Source of the DNA: Smittia aterrima
Taxonomy: Eukaryota > Arthropoda > Insecta > Diptera > Chironomidae
Assembly (NCBI GenBank): GCA_033063855.1
Contig: CP093829.1
Location: 1,374,243-1,438,242 of the forward strand
DNA length: 64,000 nucleotides
Direction: 5' to 3'
Shown here: in pieces, positions 46,763 through 58,935 of the stretch
Numbering within the stretch: the stretch's first letter is position 1
Layout: every line of letters begins with the position of its first letter
Position numbers and translations under genes: made by a program
Notes under the pieces: model-generated
Told to the model about the DNA's origin: nothing
What the model saw: the letters and a program-made list of their open reading frames with translations, nothing else
The model's database searches: none

Positions 46763-47452
46763 ATGAATAAAATAATTGAAGCTGAAGAGCGTGTTCGAAG
46801 CCAAATGGAAGAAGATGCACGCAAAGCTGCAGAAAAAGCTGTCAGAGCTGCTAAGCGTGCAGAAAATTACAAAATTGCTCAAGATCAACTTCATCAAGAA
46901 TTGTTGATTGAAAACACGGATATCGCAAAGGAGTTGATGTTCACAGGAATGAAGTTACGCTCGCCGAATGGTAAGAACTAAGAAAGACATTTCTTCTCAA
47001 GTTCATCACATTTCTCTTAACGAAGAACGAGTTCGAATGGCACAATGGCTAATGAAACTGTCAGAAATGCAACCGAAAGACAAGAGCGGTCGAAGAGAGT
47101 TATTTATAGGCAATCAGTATCTGAACTATCTGCGAGTGACGCTTCAAGGAGATTATCAAGTCCTTACGAAGCCTTTCAATGTCACACCGCCTGACAATCT
47201 CATTCACTTGGAAGAATGTCTTGCAAACAAAGTCGTCGATGCAATTCCCGAGCTGCCTCGTGCTGGTGAGAAAGAAAATTTAATTTAGTCCTTAATGCTC
47301 TTAGGGTTTCCTTCGAAGGTCCATTGCAACCTGTTCTTTGTCACAAATCCGAAAACGACCGAGCTTTCATGTGCGTGAAACAAACTGCTGACAAAGGAAT
47401 TCTTGTTTATATGGCTTGTGCTCCTGATAGCAGCGCAATAAAACATCCTTGA
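46763..47452 (+). CDS. Small DUF4485-like coiled-coil protein
   Basis: Three exons, 46763-46970, 47026-47265 and 47319-47452, give 193 residues. The N-terminal part is a charged helix (EAEERVRSQMEEDARKAAEK...). Exon 2 reads ERVRMAQWLMKLSEM...RRELFIGNQYLNYLRVTLQGDYQVLTKPF, which resembles the DUF4485 pattern of a WxxKL helix followed by NxxYLxxL. The last exon gives GPLQPVLCHKSENDRAFM and ends IKHP. The acceptor at 47319 is chosen because it restores phase; the one at 47306 would end the protein after 25 residues. The gene starts just after the capu polyadenylation signal. Function unknown; some DUF4485 proteins are linked to cilia, but I cannot claim that here. Confidence 0.65.
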
Positions 47453-48243
47453 AATTGTTTTTTTTTGCCAAAGATTAAAAACATTACAAACGCGCTGGGA
47501 AAGTTGTCATTTTTATTTAGCGACAGCAATGAGATTAATTGGTATTACTACACGAGCCGACTCATCGTGTGAGCTTTAAGCTTATTCATTGAATGAAATG
47601 ATGACTGGAATAAAAAGCGATTTCAATTTTAGTTCAATTCAATTTTATTTCAGATTATTTCCATAATTCAGTGATCATCAGAGATTTAATTAACTTCAAA
47701 TATGTTATCTTGTGGTTTCCGGGTCATCGACATATAAAAATATATTTTCTTGTTAATGGTTTTACTTTTCATGGTTTCTCGTGCAGGAATTCGAAAGGAC
47801 AGCAATTGTCGTCTACGACTCTTAACTATCATCTTTTGCAAAACACAAACCCTCACTTAAAACTACCAAATCTTTTACTTTTCTTTTGATGGAAAAATGT
47901 GGCGAGAGTAAAAGTCAAAATTCAGTAAAACTCTGCAAATGGAAATTCGTTTGTTGTCCCGTTTCTTCGTTTAATAAAAAAGCTTCGCTTTGGTCGCTAG
48001 AAGAGCTACCGAAAATTTATGGAATCCAGAGGGAGATAAAAATTTAATTAAAGTATATTTCTGTTGTCGTACGACGCCTCTTCGTTTTCTTTTCTCCTCT
48101 ACCGGCTTCATAAATCTCTTTCCTCGCTCCACATTTTTTTCTTGATAATAAAATTTACCTTGTTAGTTTAGTTTCATGTTGTGCAACATTAGAGTTTTTT
48201 TTTCCTCATAATTCTCTAAATTTAGGTTGTTTCCGGTCTCCGT
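47453..48243. other. Intergenic region between convergent small gene and PPxY gene B
   Basis: AT-rich, no supported ORF. It must hold the 3' ends of both convergent genes. Confidence 0.35.
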
Positions 48244-51200
48244 TCATGGAGCACCCGGCTCTAAAAAAACAAGAACGCTTTCGCGTTCATCCAAAGAAGA
48301 CCCGTTTCATGTGTTTATAAAATTATGCAAGCTGTGCCGTGTAGGACTTCATTAACAAACATTGGAGTGCCTGTTCGATTAAATGGGAGGGAGAGAGAGA
48401 GAAGTTATTATGCAAGTTCTTGTAAGAAAGCACGGCAAAGCTGTACCATAATTGATAGCACCATTACCTGCTCCGAGTCCACCATCAGTTTTCTCGTTAT
48501 CGTTCTGATCAAATTCGCAGTCAAAATATCGCGATTGGCATTCAACGCACCTTTTCGTGAGAGATAAACGAAGGTAATCAGTTGTAAATCGAAGAGATTA
48601 TCGGACCGAACTCACCGACAAGTATCCGTCATCTTACAAGAAATGCCGCATTGCTTAGCAACTGCCTTATAAAGCTCCTTGCTCGATTTATACAAAATCT
48701 CAGGTCCTTTGGTTTCTGAATAATTCATCTGCTGTCCACCGCCATCCTCATATTGATTTGAATAATCATTATCTTGATATTGGTTTTGGCATTCATTCGA
48801 GTACTCTTCAGAGCAATTGTTGTAGCTCTCGGGATTGTCACCGTTATCCATGCTACAGCGATCCGTTAAATCACCGCATCGATCATCGTAATCGCCTGAA
48901 AACATTTCGCAAAATTTCAGCTTTTGGAAATTCAATCTTTTTTTTTCCTTTTTAGTGGATCAAATTGTCGAGAGAGATAGAGACAAAGAAGATTTGTTGG
49001 GAAACAATAAAGTTATAACAAGAAACACGCGCTTAAAAAATTCATGAGACCTTTTTACCCCCTCAACCCGATGAGACTATTGCGACAGCGCCTTACCGTA
49101 ATTTTCATTATCGTTTCCTCCCTCACTACAATTGCAAGAACTTCGATTACATTCCTCGGTACATTCGCTTCCATCAATTATTAAATTGTCGCGAACTGGC
49201 GACGTTAGGCTCTGAACGTTGCTCGTTGTATATTCATTCATTTCGCTTAGCAAGTTGTTATTGCTGCCGTGGGATGTTGTATAAAAGCTATCGACCAAGA
49301 GGTTCGTGTGGATCGTCGTCTGAATGTTGTTCTCCTTATCTAATGCCAGTAATTGATTCTGTTGAAAAAGTGATGGCAAGCAAGCGAAAGGGAAAATAAA
49401 TTTACGTTAATTGCGATTGATTTTTTTATTCCTCCCTGCATGCACGAGTGAGAAAGCTTCTTACCTCTTTCATCACGTCGGAATACGACGGTGGCGGGCT
49501 TATCGGTATTTCTGATAGCTGCGGACTCGAATATCCTACGAGGACGATGATGATGTCGAAAGGCGAGAATAATAAAATTATTAGACAATAAAATCACACA
49601 ATATGCAAAGTTTATCATCACGATAAGCACGACACATGAACGCAGACGGCTCTGAAACAATAAAATCAACCATCGGCGTTCACATGAACCAAATATTTAT
49701 TCGTAAAATAGTTTCTTTTCCTCCTGCTTCGAGAATATGAACATTTATGAAACTTAATGTAACCATAGACATGTGAACACAACAAATAGACATTTTTACT
49801 ATGTGATATCGGGTGGAAGAGATAAACTAAGTAAACAAATAGAAACTAAAAGTTTCAGCACTAAGAGAACGAAGAGCTTTTCATCCGAAAAGTTTGTTTA
49901 GCTCAAACAGATTTCGAATAAAAAGCCCTTGAAGCTAAATTCTCTTTCGTCCTTAAATGAAATTAAAGGGAGAAAACCAAATTCGGCACAACAACAATTC
50001 AACATGACAACATGAAGTTCACAGCATTCAACCAAGTCGCTGAGGAGATGAAACATAAAACAAAAGCGACACAGAACATCGTCGCCGCTGAGAGTTTTGT
50101 TTGCTGAAGCTTTTTTTTTCTTTCTTCTTTTGCTCTCCGTCCTCTCGACGTTTCTCCGCTTTCTGCTGACACACAAAAGCTTATTGTGAATTCATCATTT
50201 CGTTGTCATCATCCACCATGTGGCTGCAAAGAGGTTGCTTGAAGGATCACCCTGGCAATGTAATGGGTTATAAGCACTACGACACCAAAACAACCTCAGC
50301 GTTCCCCTCTTCAAAGAAAAGCTTTTATTTTCGACGATTTTTATTCCGAAATTTAATTTAATGCTCGACGATGATTTTCCGATTTCTTCATTGCTTCTTT
50401 GCAAAAGAAGGAAAGTAAAAATAATGGGAATCATCATTACCTATTACGGCGTGAAGATTGATTAGTCGATGAGGAATTCTTTTCAAGAAGGTTCAAGAAT
50501 GTAACGAGTCGAGTTTGTTTCTATTTCTAAGAAAACTTTTCTTTTTCCTTTTCGTTCAGCGAGAGTGATTCGCTAGTTTGGAGAAAGAAACATTTCTTGG
50601 GGAATTTCCCTTCGATAAAGATGGATTGAGAGATATGTCTGAAAGTCCCGGAGGAGACGAGGAAAGTCGTGAGAGAGAAAAATCAATGAAGATTGAAAGG
50701 AGATATCGCTCAACTCCTTTTGTGATATTTGATGATCAAATCTCACTTGACTATTATCGCATTGAGGGCTGTTCGATTATACAGAAAAAAGCTTTTTAAT
50801 CAACCTCGCTACTCGCTTTTGAGCGCAGCAGCTTCAATTTCCATTTCAAAAAGCAATTTCCTTCAAAGCTCTTCAATAAATCCCTATACTGTCGTTACTT
50901 GTGAAGCTTTCATTCCCCTTTATCCATCTAATTGACCCATTTTTCACGCTACGCCTTCAAGCCCAACTTGAAGCGATTATTACGAGAAGGAGATGAAGAA
51001 GAACTTTGATTGAAGAATCAGCAAAGCTTTCAGAGAAATGAGCAGCTCGAATTTTAATTCCACTTATGACAGTTTTAGTTCAGATTTTTCTTCTCTTTCA
51101 TTTGCTGACTAATGATTATTCGTTTGAATAATGTCGAGCGAGGAGAAGAGAGGGGGACAAGAGTGACTTTTAATTGGCCTTCTTGAAGAAAGAATATCTC

Positions 51201-51983
51201 GAGAAGGAAGAAAAATATGAAGCTTAATGAATTTCCTCAAATCGTCGCTAAGCTCAGTCGTTTTAATAACTGAATAGCTTCAGGGAAACGGAAGTCTTTA
51301 TAGCGAAAAATAGATGAATGAAAACAAAAGACAGAAATTACGTTGTAAAAGAAAATAAAGTGAGAGAAAGAATGTTCCAAACTATTTTCTTCTAGAAACA
51401 CAATCAAACCAAGGGAATAACAAAAGCTGCGTTCACTCTCTAAAACCAGAAGCGGAAAGTTCCGAAAGAAATAAATTGTCGGAGCTTTTGTCTGATAAAG
51501 AGAAATAAAGAAATAAAGAAAGGAAAATTATAATAACAATATAATGAGGGTAAAAATTGTTTACAATTCAACGTGAAGCATATGACAGAAGGAGAAATGT
51601 TTCGTTCAACTTAAGTTTTTGTTCGACACTAAGAAGGAGTAGGAGGAGAAAGACTGTTCAACAAAGTAAGTAAATGATTGGTGTGAGAAATAGTTTAGAG
51701 AAAGATAGTAAGAAGTTAGTTTACCTATTTGATCGGCGATAGAGCCGGATGATAGTAAAGCACGTTGATCGTTATTAATCGAGATTAAACTACTATTTTC
51801 GCTTGTCTGATCGGATTCGTCGACGTTAAGGTAATGGGCGGATGATGATGTCATTACTGTCGTTAACTTGTTCGAGCTCGTCGTCGTTATGACCATATTT
51901 GCGGGTTGATCGGGTTCGGTCTCTTGCGAAGTGCTTCGCGACGTGCTGCCTTGACCCAATCGGAAGAGTTTGAAAGGCGCCAT
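48244..51983 (-). CDS. PPxY/cysteine-rich protein, paralogue B
   Basis: Exons on the minus strand: 51983-51725, 49535-49465, 49358-49097, 48895-48616, 48550-48468 and a tentative 48260-48244, giving 323 residues. The start MAPFKLFRLGQGS begins a Ser/Thr-rich N-terminus. The second exon ends in SPPPSYSDVMKE, a Pro-rich stretch with a PPSY motif of the kind bound by WW domains of Nedd4-type ligases. An Asn/Asp/Cys-rich middle follows. Near residues 265-300 lies KELYKAVAKQCGISCKMTDT followed by CRCVECQSRYFD, which closely matches the neighbouring paralogue A. No signal peptide or transmembrane segment is seen. The family is not one I can name. All six phases fit, but the 17-base last exon (ending EPGAP) is the weakest part and the true 3' end may differ. 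Confidence 0.65.
49536..51724. other. First intron of PPxY gene B
   Basis: 2189-base intron (donor GTAAAC, acceptor after TCATCATCGTCCTCGTAG, minus strand). ORFs inside are short and unsupported. No repeat or RNA gene recognised. Confidence 0.5.
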
Positions 51984-54900
51984 TATGCGAAAGAAAGGCT
52001 TAACTTTGCGATTAGCTAACGCTTTGCTCTTCAAATCACCCGATTTTTGATCCAATTTAAAATAACTTTGGCGCTTAATTTTTAGTTTTTTTTTTGTTAT
52101 CTTTGATAAATGTAGAAGAGATGAAAAGTTTTCGTTGATTTGTCTTATCAATTTATTTTCTTTTGTTTAATAAAGCTCAGGATATTCGTTTACGTGCTAA
52201 CAGTTTGTGCTTTTAGTTCTGAAATAAAAGTTTTTGTATCGTTTATGATTTTTGAAAGTTGTTTTCTTTCTTTCTTTGGTAAACATCAACATTAAAGCAA
52301 ACATTAAAAGATGAGACTGGGAATAGTTCGAGAAGGTCGTCATGATCTCTCTCAAAGTTGACTCGAGAGTCTAACGACCATGACGTCTACAGCGAATGAT
52401 TCCACGATGCAGAAATGAAACATAAAACCTCCTCTAATGTTGCCAAGGCGAAACGTTGAGCTCTTTTTTCTGTCTTCATTAATGGCTTCGAGTCCAAATC
52501 GATTTTCTCTCGAATGGGAGATGTGCATGCATTTGCAGAAAGAAAAAGAATTCGTCTTAAGTCTCTGCTGTTTAATGAAAATGGCTTCGCCTCGTCGAGG
52601 AGTAAATTAATCAAAATAAGTAATTGAAGCACCCCCTGAGGCTCGACAGAGCGAGAAGGGAGTGCCGTTCATTTCTAATCAAAGAAAAAAGAGAAAACAA
52701 ATAACAAACGACAAAAAATTGCTTCTCATGCAAACAAATTGAGTTGAGGTTGATACATTCGCTTGTCGTGATCGCGAAAAAAAAATTATTCTCGATTTCC
52801 TAAAATTTTTTGTGGAAATGCTTGAGAAAGCAAAAGCGTGTAAAAGCTTAAAGCATCACGAATTAAATCATCATCGCTCTAAATGTTTCGCATGTTGTGT
52901 GATAAAATTAAATGTTTAATGGCGTTTAGTTCGCCTTTCATTCAATTAGTGTGACCAGACGATGCTATGCACGAGTGCTCGCTCAGCGGAGGGTGAAATT
53001 TGCATCCGGAATGAATTATTCAAAATCAATTTAAGGCGAAATTAATCAAGCAACCTGTTTGGCTCAAAGCTCAGCTTTCGTGTGAAGCTCAAAATCAAAG
53101 ATTTCTCCTGACGGCAAAATTCAAATTTTTCGGCTTCACTCCGCCTAATTGATTAAAGATTGTGGTTGTTTTGAACTCTTTTTCTACAATAATATTATTT
53201 CCTACGTTGCGAAAAATAAACACAAAATAGTTATTTTTTGATATGAAAAAGTTTGCTGAGGTAGGCGGATAGGGTTCAAGCCAATAAGTGAGAGAGAGAG
53301 AGCTTCTAAAAAAGGGTTTCAAAGCATTTGAAATTCAATTTCGGTTACGCAAAAGCTTCGTCGGTGAAACTTATTCACGTGAGGGAGCAGATGAGACCCA
53401 AGGCTGGTGGTTCCATAAAGTCAGTGGGATCATTACGGGTGAGCAAAAGGCAAGTTTCGATTACAAAACAAATCCAGAGACTCGTGACGCACCTCACAAA
53501 TATTTTGTTGTTAGGGAAATAATTTTTCTCTCTTTTACTCTCAACGAAAGGGAAGTCGAGAAAAGGTTGGGAATAACAACATCGGTGAAACTCTATTGGC
53601 TTTGTTTATCTTGAAAGGATGATGAAACTTTATGATATCAAAGAAAGCTTCGGGAAAATAAACTCTCATTTGCATTTTGCTTGAACTTCTCAACAGTCTA
53701 CGCCACTTTTGGAGGTTTTCTGTCGTCAGCAACGTCATTAAAAGCCTCATGGCTTGAGAAGTTATCAAACTTCCCCAAATCTCTTTTAGAAATAAAAATA
53801 GAAAATGTTCTCAGCGTGAAGGAGAAAGAAAAAAGTTTGTTGAGACATTTCGTTCGTTCGTTCTCTAATTAGAACATTTTGAGCTGAAACTTTTTTGCCG
53901 ATCAGATAATTTTACCGCTGATGATGAGGAATGCGATAAGAGTTCTACCCCGGCTAACTAAGCCGTTGAAAAATGCTGAATATTAATCTCTTGACTTCAA
54001 TCGTTCTACCGGATGAGATTTTCTCATAATTCGAAGAAGGCAGGAGCGACGATAAGAAGGAAGCCGGCCAATAATTAAATTAAATATTTAAGTTGCACAG
54101 TTTTGGGAACATGAGAGAGAGAAAGTGAACATTAAAATTAATTGGATACCCCCGACATAAATCACTCTTTCGGCCAACGAATCTCTAAGCCTATTCAAAT
54201 TGGTATTTGCGAGACGCTGCTCACAAAAATGAAGCGTCATAAATCTTATCGTGAAGCTTCATATTTCAAAAGCTTTGGAACACATTCGCTCTGGACAAGT
54301 GAAGAAATTACTGAATAAATTGAAAAATCAAAAGAATCTCTCTCTCGCTTGTGATCTAAAGAGATTTATTTATCATTCGATTACCGATACTGATTTCCAT
54401 GAAAACAGTTTTCGACGGGGCGGGGAGAGGAGAAGCATTCGTTTCGCTTGTTATTTTTCGTCATAAAAATGAGATCATGTAGAAAAATCAATAGAAGAAT
54501 ATTATTTGCCATCCCAAAGCGTGCAAAAATTTGACGTTCGTTGTTTATTTATTTGCTCGGGAAAAAATAAAGTTCCATCTTGGCTCTCCTTGTGAGATAC
54601 GCGAAAGATGATGGAGACAGCGCGAAATTAAATTTACAACTTTTTATTGATGTTTCTTCCCAGCCATTAAGTTCGCTTTGCGATGAACATACTTTGAGTA
54701 AATTCCTCGAACATTCTTTTCGTTCGTTCGTGAATACTTCACTTCCCCGCCCCGGAAACGGGGAATTTCGGCTGTTGTTGTTGTTCTCTCAGTACATGCT
54801 TCGGCATTAATAATTTCAAATTATCCATTTTCACGCAGTTATTGTTTGTTGAAGTTAACAGAAGAGTGAGTGAGGAGACGCGGCGAGGCGCGCGGGTAAA

Positions 54901-56482
54901 AAAAGCGACGTTCGTAATCGGTGGTAAGACATCGAAGAAGAAGCTTTTGAAAGGAGTGCTAAGATTCGACATTTGAAAGAAGCATTTTAGGCAAATTTTC
55001 GTGGGAACTTTTCACCCGTCTCGTCCTGTTTCTTCTTTCGTTTCGATATCATCATACAAAGCTCGCAAAGCGAAATGACCGTGAAGCGTTTTTTTTATTG
55101 CTCAGTCTAATAGAGTGTGTGTATGTGTAAGGGGTGGGCGCTTTGCCAGCCTTTTATCGCTTTTTATCAGCTCAAATCAAATCATCTACGCATATCAGAG
55201 ACAATCGAAAACTTAATGGAATCAAATTAATTTAATTTTACTTCTCAAAGTTACTCACAATCTTCTTTCCTTTCTTCTTCTTCTTTCACGAGTAAAAAAA
55301 AAAGCTACAAAAATAATTTATTTATGCAATTTCACTTTACAAAGACTTCTTCCTTTCATTTTAAGCTTTTACGTGTAACTGAATCTGACGAACTGTTGTC
55401 ACAAGCGAGACCTCAAAACGTCTTCTGCATTATGCACTGAAACTTCACTAAAATGAGCTCAAAAAATTCTTTGCAATATTTTTTTTTTACTGACGAGCGA
55501 GCGAAAAATTGATCCTGTTCAGTGGAACAATCGTGAAGAACAAGGAAAGCAACTGGAAAAATGGCATGTTATGACTAGCGACGGACTCCATGGTATTTCC
55601 AATGAATTTTATGAATGAATTGCAAATGTATTTGTCACGTTTTCCAATCGAAATGACAGTGAAGGTTCTGAGAAGAGGAAAAACCTCACAATCAAAAAGG
55701 GAAAACCTTTCGTTCCAGTTTTGGGAAAAGCCGAATCATGCGCAATGTTCGTTATCTGAGTCGGTCCTGGACTTGCTGCTTTATTGACTTGCAAGGCATT
55801 AATTTTCTCTTTCATGTCTGAGATGCTGTAATAAAATTCCCTTTTCGGCTCCACGGCTTCGCGAGCCTTCTGATAAAAGCAAAGAAGGAGGCAGAGAAAG
55901 AAAAGCTGTGACAGCAAAGCAATCAATGTGACGAGAATATTTTAAAGGCTACATAAGCTTTCAAGATCAAATGAATGGAAGCGCCCGTCGTTTCCACATT
56001 TCCATAACAGCCATATGAGTGTACATCCTGTTGATGAAGCTTTTCATGAATCATCAGCGAAATTGCCATTTTTCTTCTTCGCATTGCGATGAGAAGAAGA
56101 GAAAATGAAAATTGGCTCGCTCGCAGGAAATTCCCCGGCATTTCGCTGTAAGATTATTTATTTGATTTTAAGCTTCGATGACGATGATCTATGTCTTGCC
56201 CTCGCTCGGATTACGAAAGTTTTTTCTTTTTCGTGCTCAGGTGAAACGCATTTGCCGCAATTATTTACAACTCGGTGTGATGAATGATCACGTTAATGGA
56301 GCTTTTATTATCAGCGAATATTTAAATATTTATTTCTCTATATACATAACATGAATACAACTTTCAAACATTCTTTTGGCATGATTCGCATAAAGTTATG
56401 TGGCACTGTAAAGTTTTCTTCTCAACAACGAAGACAACGACGACGTTTTGCGGTTTACTTAGAATTCTCTCAACAATTTAAG
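51984..56482. other. Gene-free region between the two PPxY paralogues
   Basis: About 4.5 kb without a supported gene. It holds the promoter of paralogue B on the left and the 3' UTR of paralogue A on the right. Low-complexity purine stretches occur (for example GAGAGAGAGAG near 53289 and a GT run near 55118). Many short ORFs are present; none has a family signature or plausible splicing. Regulatory DNA for the paralogue pair is possible but not shown. Confidence 0.35.
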
Positions 56483-57377
56483 TTATGAGAGAAATGAAGT
56501 GTTGAAGCTCAAGTCGTTACAAGCGATGTCATTGTACGGCGGTGGATGGTTTCGTTCGTTCTGCCCTTGACAGCACTCGCAAAGCTCTTCCGTATGAATT
56601 AAATAACAGTTTGTTATATACTGATCGGCATCGTTACATTCTGAGGAGAATGAGTCTGTATCGCTTTCACTGTCTTCGTCTTCCGATTCCGTTTCGTCTA
56701 TCGCCTCTGTTGATTCGTCGTAATCAAAGTAATGACTTTGACACTCGTAGCATCGACATGATGAACTCAGTGAACAGTCAATTCCAAGTAATTTTGCCGC
56801 CTCTCGATACATTTCTTTGGTCGACAGAGTCTTCTTCGTGTTCAGGAATTTGTTGCTAAAGATTTAATGAAGCGGATTAAACAAATCAAATCAAAAAAAC
56901 TTCTCTCACCATTTCGCGTTGATTTCAACGGTCTCTTGAGGTTTTTGCGAAGTCGCTTCAGCGAAAATATTAAACCATTTAAGGCGTTTGATGAACAAGT
57001 TTATTTTAAGAAGCGACTTTCTCGTGCGATCATTAAACGTTTCTTTGTTGAGCTCGGCAGTTGGTTGAGGTATTTTCGTTGACATTGAAGAGCGTTCAGG
57101 GAATTTATTTGCGTCAGCTCTTATAGCGTCAGGTGTCAGAAAGAAATTCACCATGTCTGCGTTCTTGGTTGAAGAGATTGAAAAGAGAAAGACAGGGGAA
57201 AGAGTTAAATGAACCATTCATCCATTCACGACGCCATTCTTTTGCTTTTCATTCGACAACAACAGAATGATGAGTTCTTTTCAAAGAAGCTCGCGGGGAA
57301 ACACTACTCACTCCATATTTATAGCTCGTGTTCAATACGTAAACCGTGTTCTGTTGGGAAATTACGCCACTTTCCAT
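56483..57377 (-). CDS. PPxY/cysteine-rich protein, paralogue A
   Basis: Exons on the minus strand: 57377-57312 (MESGVISQQNTVYVLNTSYK...), 57163-56910 and 56855-56483, giving 230 residues. All phases agree. Residues 107-153 contain the block shared with paralogue B: TKEMYREAAKLLGIDCSLSS followed by CRCYECQSHYFDYD. An acidic stretch follows (ETESEDEDSESDTDSF), then a Cys-rich segment (EELCECCQGQ) and a C-terminal NHPPPYNDIA, a classical PPxY motif at 211-214. No transmembrane segment is evident. The upstream gene on the same strand (B) has the same Cys block plus a PPSY motif, so the pair arose by tandem duplication. The second-exon acceptor (CTTCAACCAAG) is somewhat weak. Function is unknown; binding to a Nedd4-type ligase is inference from PPxY alone. 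Confidence 0.65.
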
Positions 57378-58835
57378 AATAAAACGTCTGGAAGTGTAAA
57401 AAGAAAAAAAATCGAATTTGAGAGATGAAGAAGAATCGTAAACTTTCTTTCTTATTTAAAGTGAGGTGAATGGGGTTTTCCTCTCTTTTCACTGAAGCGA
57501 TAATTCGCTTTCAATCTGAAGCACATTCCCTACCCAAGAAATGACGAAAGTTCAATGAAACCCTTTGAAGAAATAAAACAATTTTTTCTTCTTTTTTCCG
57601 GGAGCACAGCTAGCAACACAAGTCAATGAATGTTTAAACTTCAATGCAAATGGCCTTGCCCTTACTGCTTCCCTGACTCAGAGGTTTGGTGCGTGAACGG
57701 AAACGTGCCTTCGATGCTAAATGTATTTCTCTTCCGAATTCATCGTCGTTTTTATTGCCAGGCTTGACATCTTCGCTCTCAGTATTCTGAGCTTTCATTG
57801 AGAGGAGGATGAATCCCTTTCGGGGTTACACACTCGAATGGAAATGAAATATCTTCAAACCTCGTAAGACGAGAGAATAAAAAAGCTAACTGAAAATAAT
57901 CGTGAGCACACACGCACATTAAAACTCAATGTAAATCCTCGTTCGATGTCGTCTCAGTACGAAAATGAGGCGGATTATCAAGAGGAAAAAAGCATGAGCC
58001 TGCCTCTAATATGTTTTAAAGACATGTCGAGAGTCGAGAGAAAGAAACGACGGCGCGTTTGTGATCAACAATAAGAAGCAAAAAAGTGAACAGCCGATAC
58101 ATAAAAAAGGCTTTCTCCTAAATTCCTTCATGGCATGGCCTCGTTTCCACAGCTAAAGAGATTTATAACTCGCATGCCTCTTGTTAGAGTGTAGTTAAAA
58201 CAATTTCTTCCCGCTGTCATCGTGCGACGGAATTCTTTTTGTCCTTGCCCCTCCTGAGGAGCTCGACGCTTAATCTTCGACGGTGATGTTGACGGCTCTC
58301 GACTCCCCGCGTTCTAGTGCCCAACAGCTCCTAGCGTCTATCTCCCGGAATTCGAAAGGATCTTTATTAAAAGCTAATCTGAATTGAGAATTTGAAGAAT
58401 GTCTCGTCACTCCTACCAACGGACGACGACATTATGGGGGTCTCGGGTGTAATAAATCGAATCAAGACAATTTGATTGATATTTATAAAATTGATTTGGG
58501 GCCTTTGTCGTCTACTCCACTTGCAAATGGTTCAATAATTTCTTTGTTTCGTCTCTTCATGGTGAGAGGGGTGGGATTGAGCGATTGCTTGATGTTATAC
58601 GACGAGGCAATGAGAAAATAATGCGAAACCAGCGAGCCATAAACGAGGTTGTTTGTTGTTCAACATCAACAACGCAGACTGCTGTCGCCATCCAAGTCAT
58701 TTACATGAAGAGAAATGAGTCAATAATTTTCCTTTGCGTGGGACCCATCGCTTCGCCCTTTTTGCTTTCACTCTCATCTAATGTCTTTAAAGAAGACACT
58801 AATATTGATGATGGTCTGCCCATCCTCGATCGAGC
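57378..58835. other. Non-coding end of the left contig
   Basis: About 1.46 kb of DNA up to the gap, with no supported gene. It does not match the Ubr3 sequence that starts after the gap. An ORF that appears to run across the gap into Ubr3 (58585-59136) is an artefact of the N run. Confidence 0.5.
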
Positions 58836-58935
58836 NNNNNNNNNNNNNNNNNNNNNNNNNNNNNNNNNNNNNNNNNNNNNNNNNNNNNNNNNNNNNNNNN
58901 NNNNNNNNNNNNNNNNNNNNNNNNNNNNNNNNNNN
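58836..58935. other. Assembly gap, 100 N
   Basis: Exactly 100 N, the conventional length for a gap of unknown size in a scaffold. The sequence on the right begins in the middle of a Ubr3 exon. Confidence 0.98.

Noticed and set aside
50578..50935. Overlapping plus-strand ORFs of 68-73 codons
   Set aside because: They lie in the first intron of the PPxY gene on the other strand and show no domain or conserved motif.
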